Source: Maribellus sediminis (GTDB lineage Bacteria > Bacteroidota > Bacteroidia > Bacteroidales > Prolixibacteraceae). Taken from it: DNA of 64,000 nt. Where the stretch lies: the NCBI RefSeq assembly GCF_011799805.1, contig NZ_WXUB01000004.1, forward strand, positions 496,001 to 560,000. The letters are read 5' to 3'. This document shows positions 59,771-64,000 of the stretch, one piece after another. Below the pieces are notes generated by a model. It was not told where the DNA came from, searched no databases, and saw only the letters and a program-made list of their open reading frames with translations. The position numbers were made by a program, and so were the translations under genes. Within the stretch, counting starts at the first letter, position 1, and every line of letters starts with the position of its first letter.

Positions 59771-62383
59771 ATGAACACACCTTTAAAAACCTTGTTAACA
59801 GCCTTAATTGTATTGATTCTTACAGGCTTTTGTTTTGCCCAAACCCAAAAATCAATTCCTGATAAACTACACGGATTTTGGCACTTCGATGTGGAAGAAA
59901 AAGGATACTGGGATGGAATCCTGGTTGGAGAAAATTATGTTGAATTTTTCTACCAGCTTTATTCGCTCACCGACATTAACCAGACACCGGATGGTTCATT
60001 TCAATTCAGTCTGGTTTCGGAGGGAGGAGAGAAGAAGGAAGTTACCATTTCAAATATTGATAACAACCAGGCTCTGTTCGAATTTTCAGGAGATGGACCT
60101 AAACAATGTACCCTATTAGATTTTCCTACCGATACCAAGCGGCTTACTTTCGATGAGTTACCTGCTCCTCTATTTAAAAAATGGACGACAGGGGATGGTA
60201 AGATTGCTTTTTACCTGCACGAAAATAACCAGCTTCGTTATAAAAACAAAAACTGGGAAGTAATCTGGGCAGGGTATTATCTCGATAAAGAATACCGGAT
60301 GCTGATTAAGAACGACGATTTGTACAAACTCATTTATTTGAATAACATTTCGGAAAAAAGCCTGCGTTTTGTAAGCAATTTACAAGAAGAATTGTACGAA
60401 CCTCTGGCCGATAATCCTGAGATTTATAAAATACTGGGCAACTGGGCCGATCCTTACGATAACAAATGGCGCTTTGGTTTTTTTGAAGACTTTGTAATCT
60501 TCGATGGTGAAGTTTATCCTTGTAAATCGTTTGATTACAAGCGCAACAAATTTCGCTTTGTTTTGGAAAAGGGAAATGAGCAAATTAACCTGCAGCTGGC
60601 GTTAAGCGACAGCTCAAACTGTAAAGTTACCCTCAACGAATCAGAGCCGATTACCCTGTTTAAGTGCGGGAAAACTTTGCCGGCCTATACAACAGCCGAT
60701 ACCCGAAAATTTAAAGATACCGGTTTCAGCAAAGCCGACACGGTTACCATTCGGGGATACCTGCGTCATAATCCTTTTGATAAACCTTTTAGTGTGACTA
60801 TCCACGATCCGATAAAAGATGACCAGGTGGAGTTTTATGGCGATGTTGACGAAAACGGTTTTTTTACCCTGAAGTTCTCCTTGTTAAATACTACACAGGT
60901 ATTTCTCGACTGGGGACGGATGACCAAAATGGATGTGGTGGAGCCGGGCGAAAGTTATTTTCTGTTTTATGATCTAAACAATAAACAGCATTTAATTGCC
61001 GGAGACAACGAACGTTTTCACAATGAGTTTGCTAGTTACGATGTTTATTATTCCAACCCTAGAATGACTCGTGAAGAATACGAACGCATACAAAAATTAC
61101 CTCAATTGGAATACCTGGAAATCCAGAAGAAAGAACTCAAGGATAGTTACACGCATTTGGATAATTTCATTGAAAACAATCCTGCAGTATCCGACCGCTT
61201 TAAATATTTCTATAAAAATTATTACCGTTTTCAGACAGGAGGCAATCTAATGCAACGCTTTTTTACCCTTGACCGCAGGGCAGAAGAGAAGTTTCCGGAA
61301 ACGTTTCTGAGCTATGTAAACGATACGCTGTATCAAAACAATCCACCGCAACCCTGTACACTGGTTCGCGATTTCTTCACATTTACGCGGGATCGCATCA
61401 ATTATGAGCAATATAAGTTGGGAAGAAACTCCTGGTCGATAAAGCAAACTGATGCATTGTATTATATGGACGAAAAGGGCTTGATTACATTAACAGAAGA
61501 GCAGAAAATTGCCATCCCGGAATTGAACAAACAGTTGGATACGCTAATTGCGCTGAGCCGGGCAAAGGCAGATTCGCTGCAACTGGCAGCTGCCTTTGAA
61601 AAGTACAATAGTGTTGGAAAACCGATTATTGAACTTTTTGAAAAAGAACCGGTAAAAAGCTTTCTTGCCAACGACTGGCGCGATATTGCGTCCGAAATGA
61701 TAGACAGTAAGCGGTATAAGAGTATGCTCGAAATTTGCGACCAGCTAATTACCGATGCCATTATAAAAGATGTTTTTGAAGCTCAGCTATTTTACCAGTA
61801 TATCGACCATCAGCGATCAGCTTTACCGGAGTATATGAAGACAATGCTTAACGAATGTGTCACTAACGACCTGCTTAAAGCTGATATTAACAAACAGGAT
61901 CAATACTACAATGATTTAGGTAAGCAGGATATTCTTTATGTTGAAAGCCTGAAAAATACCGACCACCTGAAAGATGCCAGCGATGCCGATTCGCTATTTG
62001 CTGCTTTAACTTCGCCTTATCGCGGAAAAGTGATTTACATCGATTTTTGGGGAAGCTGGTGCGGGCCTTGTAAAGATCAAATGAGATACGTTCGCGAAGT
62101 GAAAGAAGCTCTTAAAGATAAAGATGTAATATTTATGTACTTCGCCAATGGTTCGCCCGAGCAAGCCTGGAAAAACATTATTAAAGAAAACCACCTGTCG
62201 GGCGAGAATGCCGTTCACTACCGTTTACCCGAGCAACAACAATCAATGCTCGAACGACGGCTTTCGGTAAATTCCTTTCCAACTTATATATTAATGGATA
62301 CCGAAGGAAATATTGTTAATATGAAAGCTCCGCGGCCTCAGCAAAAAGAACAATTAGTGAAAGAAATTAGCCAATTACTTTAA
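59771..62383 (+). CDS. Large exported TlpA-like thioredoxin-domain protein
   Basis: 870 aa. Signal peptide (to about residue 24, CFAQ). Residues about 25-300 hold two lipocalin-like or beta-barrel repeats (LHGFWHFDVEEKGYWDG ... ILGNWADPYDNKWRFGFFED). A DUF4369-like domain follows at about 310-400 (TVTIRGYLRHNPFDKPFSVT). Residues 420-740 are helical. The C-terminal TlpA-type domain has IDFWGSWCGPCKDQMRYV (W763, C764, C767) and the cis-Pro NSFPTYILMD. Bacteroidota often have DUF4369-TlpA proteins, but this is much longer than the usual 350-400 aa. Probably periplasmic disulfide reduction; the target is unknown. Confidence 0.82.
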   Translation: MNTPLKTLLTALIVLILTGFCFAQTQKSIPDKLHGFWHFDVEEKGYWDGILVGENYVEFFYQLYSLTDINQTPDGSFQFSLVSEGGEKKEVTISNIDNNQALFEFSGDGPKQCTLLDFPTDTKRLTFDELPAPLFKKWTTGDGKIAFYLHENNQLRYKNKNWEVIWAGYYLDKEYRMLIKNDDLYKLIYLNNISEKSLRFVSNLQEELYEPLADNPEIYKILGNWADPYDNKWRFGFFEDFVIFDGEVYPCKSFDYKRNKFRFVLEKGNEQINLQLALSDSSNCKVTLNESEPITLFKCGKTLPAYTTADTRKFKDTGFSKADTVTIRGYLRHNPFDKPFSVTIHDPIKDDQVEFYGDVDENGFFTLKFSLLNTTQVFLDWGRMTKMDVVEPGESYFLFYDLNNKQHLIAGDNERFHNEFASYDVYYSNPRMTREEYERIQKLPQLEYLEIQKKELKDSYTHLDNFIENNPAVSDRFKYFYKNYYRFQTGGNLMQRFFTLDRRAEEKFPETFLSYVNDTLYQNNPPQPCTLVRDFFTFTRDRINYEQYKLGRNSWSIKQTDALYYMDEKGLITLTEEQKIAIPELNKQLDTLIALSRAKADSLQLAAAFEKYNSVGKPIIELFEKEPVKSFLANDWRDIASEMIDSKRYKSMLEICDQLITDAIIKDVFEAQLFYQYIDHQRSALPEYMKTMLNECVTNDLLKADINKQDQYYNDLGKQDILYVESLKNTDHLKDASDADSLFAALTSPYRGKVIYIDFWGSWCGPCKDQMRYVREVKEALKDKDVIFMYFANGSPEQAWKNIIKENHLSGENAVHYRLPEQQQSMLERRLSVNSFPTYILMDTEGNIVNMKAPRPQQKEQLVKEISQLL

Positions 62384-62404
62384 TCGATAAATTCATTCAA
62401 TAAA

Positions 62405-63673
62405 ATGAGATCTAAAATAATACTCTCCTTAATCGTGATTTTGCTTGCCGCTGTAGTTGTCGGCAACAGTATTTACGGCAACAAATTAGCCAAAGAAATA
62501 GATGCCGAATTAAAAGCAAAAATTGCAGATAATGAACTTCCTGTAACTATTGATTATGCCAAAGTAAAGGTTAATCCACTTTTTTCGAAAGTGAAGATCC
62601 TTGGTGTTTCAGTAGCTAACCCGGATGGTGAGGAAAGGTTTAAATGCGAAATGTTCGATATTGATATTCCGTATAAAGAGGCGCAACGCTGGCTGGAGAG
62701 TACAGAATTCGAGGAGATTCACTCGGTGAAAATTAAGCTTGTTAAACCTGAATTTAGTGGGGAAGAGGCAATCGCCTTTGTTACTTTCAATAATCTGGTT
62801 ATTGATTTTGATGGTCAGCTCACCAAAGCGGATTTCGAAAACCTGAAGACACGTTTCCCCGAAAAGAAGCAGGAATTGGTATTGTCGTTTTCGGGAATGC
62901 GCGTGAAATTACCTGAGAACATGTATTCTAATCCTCCAGTTTCGCAATTGCTCGAACAGTTTTCCAATGTTGATGCAGGAAGCTATGCGCTGGTTTATAA
63001 TCCCGACTCAAAAGAAATTGATATTCAGAATTTTTCAATTGAATCGCCTGTAATCACCTATAAAGGCCATACTACCATTAAATATGAAGGTAAGGGATTA
63101 GAAGATTTTAAGCCTGAAAGCGCCTATATGGAAAGTAGTTTAAAGCTTGAACCAAAGAATTTTGAATGGGAAGATGAGAACGGCGGAAAGGGAGAATTTC
63201 AGCTGGATAAATTAGTTTTTCATAATAAATCAACCGTAACATTCAACAAGCAAAATTTTCCGCAGGGAGATATGACTTTAGAGCTTGTAAACCTCAAGGT
63301 TCGCTACGATAATGCCAACAACAACACGGGAAAATCGATGATGAATTTTTCACTTGATGATTTGGATGTGGATCGATTAAATATAAACTACCACCTCGAC
63401 GAAGAGAAATTGAGCATTTCCGATAGCAGAATTGAAAGTTCACTATTAGATGCCGAACTCTATGCCGATGTTGATGTAACAGCATCAAATCTGTTAAATT
63501 CAAGTATAAATGAAGCGAAACTTACCGTAAAAAACCTGGCACCTGATCTGGAAAAGATGGTGAATGGTCTGGAACAACAATTGGGGAAAGAACTGCCACG
63601 CGAGAACGAAGCAATAGTTTTGGAGCTGAGTGGAAAACTGGCTCGGCCAACGATAAAAGGTTTCGAATTTTAG
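62405..63673 (+). CDS. Membrane-anchored AsmA-like/DUF945-like protein of unknown function
   Basis: 422 aa. N-terminal helix ILSLIVILLAAVVVGNSIYG acts as uncleaved anchor or signal. Then alternating strands: VTIDYAKVKVNPLFSKVKIL.GVSV, KIKLVKPEF, LDVDRLNINYHLDEEKL, SRIESSLLDAELYADVDVTA and a final ..LELSGKLARPTIKGFEF. The repeat of domain strands and the L.G.L..P ending recall AsmA-like or YdgA/DUF945 proteins of the Gram-negative envelope. Twenty-one bases after the TlpA-like gene, so both form one operon. Not recognised as a named family. Confidence 0.6.
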   Translation: MRSKIILSLIVILLAAVVVGNSIYGNKLAKEIDAELKAKIADNELPVTIDYAKVKVNPLFSKVKILGVSVANPDGEERFKCEMFDIDIPYKEAQRWLESTEFEEIHSVKIKLVKPEFSGEEAIAFVTFNNLVIDFDGQLTKADFENLKTRFPEKKQELVLSFSGMRVKLPENMYSNPPVSQLLEQFSNVDAGSYALVYNPDSKEIDIQNFSIESPVITYKGHTTIKYEGKGLEDFKPESAYMESSLKLEPKNFEWEDENGGKGEFQLDKLVFHNKSTVTFNKQNFPQGDMTLELVNLKVRYDNANNNTGKSMMNFSLDDLDVDRLNINYHLDEEKLSISDSRIESSLLDAELYADVDVTASNLLNSSINEAKLTVKNLAPDLEKMVNGLEQQLGKELPRENEAIVLELSGKLARPTIKGFEF

Positions 63674-63757
63674 CGTATTTGAACGCTGTTATTTTCTGAA
63701 TAATAGGAAGTTTTCAAGGAGTATGTTGCTTTTAGAAAACAAAAGTCAAAGCATAAA

Positions 63758-63785
63758 AAAAGTCCTGCCACCGGCAGGACTTTTC
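63758..63785. terminator. Bidirectional terminator
   Basis: AAAAGTCCTGCC (63758-63769) pairs with GGCAGGACTTTT (63773-63784), perfect 12-bp stem and 3-base loop, with A- and T-runs on either side. Serves the AsmA-like gene and the convergent cold-shock gene. Confidence 0.92.
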
Positions 63786-63803
63786 TTTTAAGCAATATAA
63801 TAA

Positions 63804-63995
63804 CTAAGCTAGTTTTACATTTACCGCGTTCAGACCTTTACGGCCTTCTTCCAAATCAAAAGTTACTTCGTCATTTTCCTGAATTTCATCTTTACATCCG
63901 CTTACATGTACGAAATACTCTTTTGTTGCTTCTGAATCTTTAATGAATCCAAATCCTTTGGAATCGTTAAAGAATTTTACTGTTCCTTTATTCAT
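63804..63995 (-). CDS. cspA: Cold-shock domain protein, CspA family
   Basis: 63 aa. Complete single cold-shock domain: KGTVKFFNDSKGFGFI (RNP1) and EYFVHVSG (RNP2), ending EEGRKGLNAVNVKLA. Binds single-stranded RNA or DNA as a chaperone. The ATG is at 63993-63995, and the upstream leader lies outside the window, so cold regulation cannot be assessed. Confidence 0.95.
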   Translation of the reverse strand: MNKGTVKFFNDSKGFGFIKDSEATKEYFVHVSGCKDEIQENDEVTFDLEEGRKGLNAVNVKLA

Positions 63996-64000
63996 ATTCT

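Noticed and set aside
1-64000. tRNA or rRNA genes, phage or insertion sequences
   Set aside because: Gaps were read for tRNA-like cloverleaf ends, transposase motifs and terminal repeats of insertion size; none were found.

Overview
The window is a stretch of a Bacteroidota chromosome, most likely a free-living (marine or sediment) member of Marinilabiliales/Prolixibacteraceae or a close relative. The pointers are a SusC/SusD polysaccharide utilisation locus (PUL) with a hybrid two-component regulator, a DUF4835/PorD-like gene behind coaBC, a type IX secretion (T9SS) C-terminal sorting domain, many short-lipobox lipoproteins, weak Shine-Dalgarno signals and several TAnnTTTG-like -7 boxes. Placement below phylum is inference. 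No rRNA, tRNA, CRISPR array, phage or insertion sequence was seen.

Layout. 1-1.9 kb: 3' part of coaBC and the PorD-like gene. 1.95-2.4 kb: a decayed FemAB-type gene. 2.6-5.3 kb (minus): phosphoethanolamine transferase, PAP2 phosphatase and diacylglycerol kinase, a compact envelope-lipid operon lying between porD and recN. 5.8-8.5 kb: recN and cvfB-like. 8.5-13.9 kb (minus): a VWA-like membrane protein and three tandem paralogous lipoproteins. 14.2-21.9 kb: M28 aminopeptidase, YdcF-like protein, an AmgK-like kinase fused to a RapZ C-terminal domain with an overlapping 47-aa Cys protein, YebC, an uncharacterised class I isoprenoid-synthase-like enzyme, and an OhrR/MarR-type regulator with glutathione peroxidase. 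22.0-27.9 kb: an arsenic island (arsR, thioredoxin-like, arsF-like, arsG-like, arsP-like, a ProC-like protein, membrane thioredoxin, arsC, acr3) with two copies of one palindromic operator. 27.9-37.9 kb: a 1493-aa secreted PHP/TSP3/T9SS protein, MscS channel, cation-chloride-cotransporter-like permease, thermonuclease, SLC13 transporter. 37.9-53.7 kb: a PUL (hybrid two-component sensor, SusC, SusD, fasciclin, DUF5007-like, propeller-like, HExxH metallopeptidase, GH109-like oxidoreductase fold enzyme). 53.8-64 kb: group-B-type [FeFe] hydrogenase, PagL-like outer-membrane protein, LytS/LytTR pair, large TlpA-like protein, AsmA-like protein, cold-shock protein.

How it fits together. The ars island encodes inorganic arsenate reduction and arsenite efflux (ArsC, Acr3) plus candidate organoarsenical handling (ArsF/ArsG/ArsP-like), under duplicated ArsR-type operators that coincide with the -7 boxes. 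The PUL content (GH109 fold plus a secreted metallopeptidase) suggests an alpha-GalNAc-bearing glycoprotein or related glycan as substrate. The EptA/PAP2/DgkA set makes sense as lipid A decoration with recycling of the diacylglycerol by-product. Coordinates of hairpins and palindromes were read by eye; domain calls rest on recognised motifs and not on a search.
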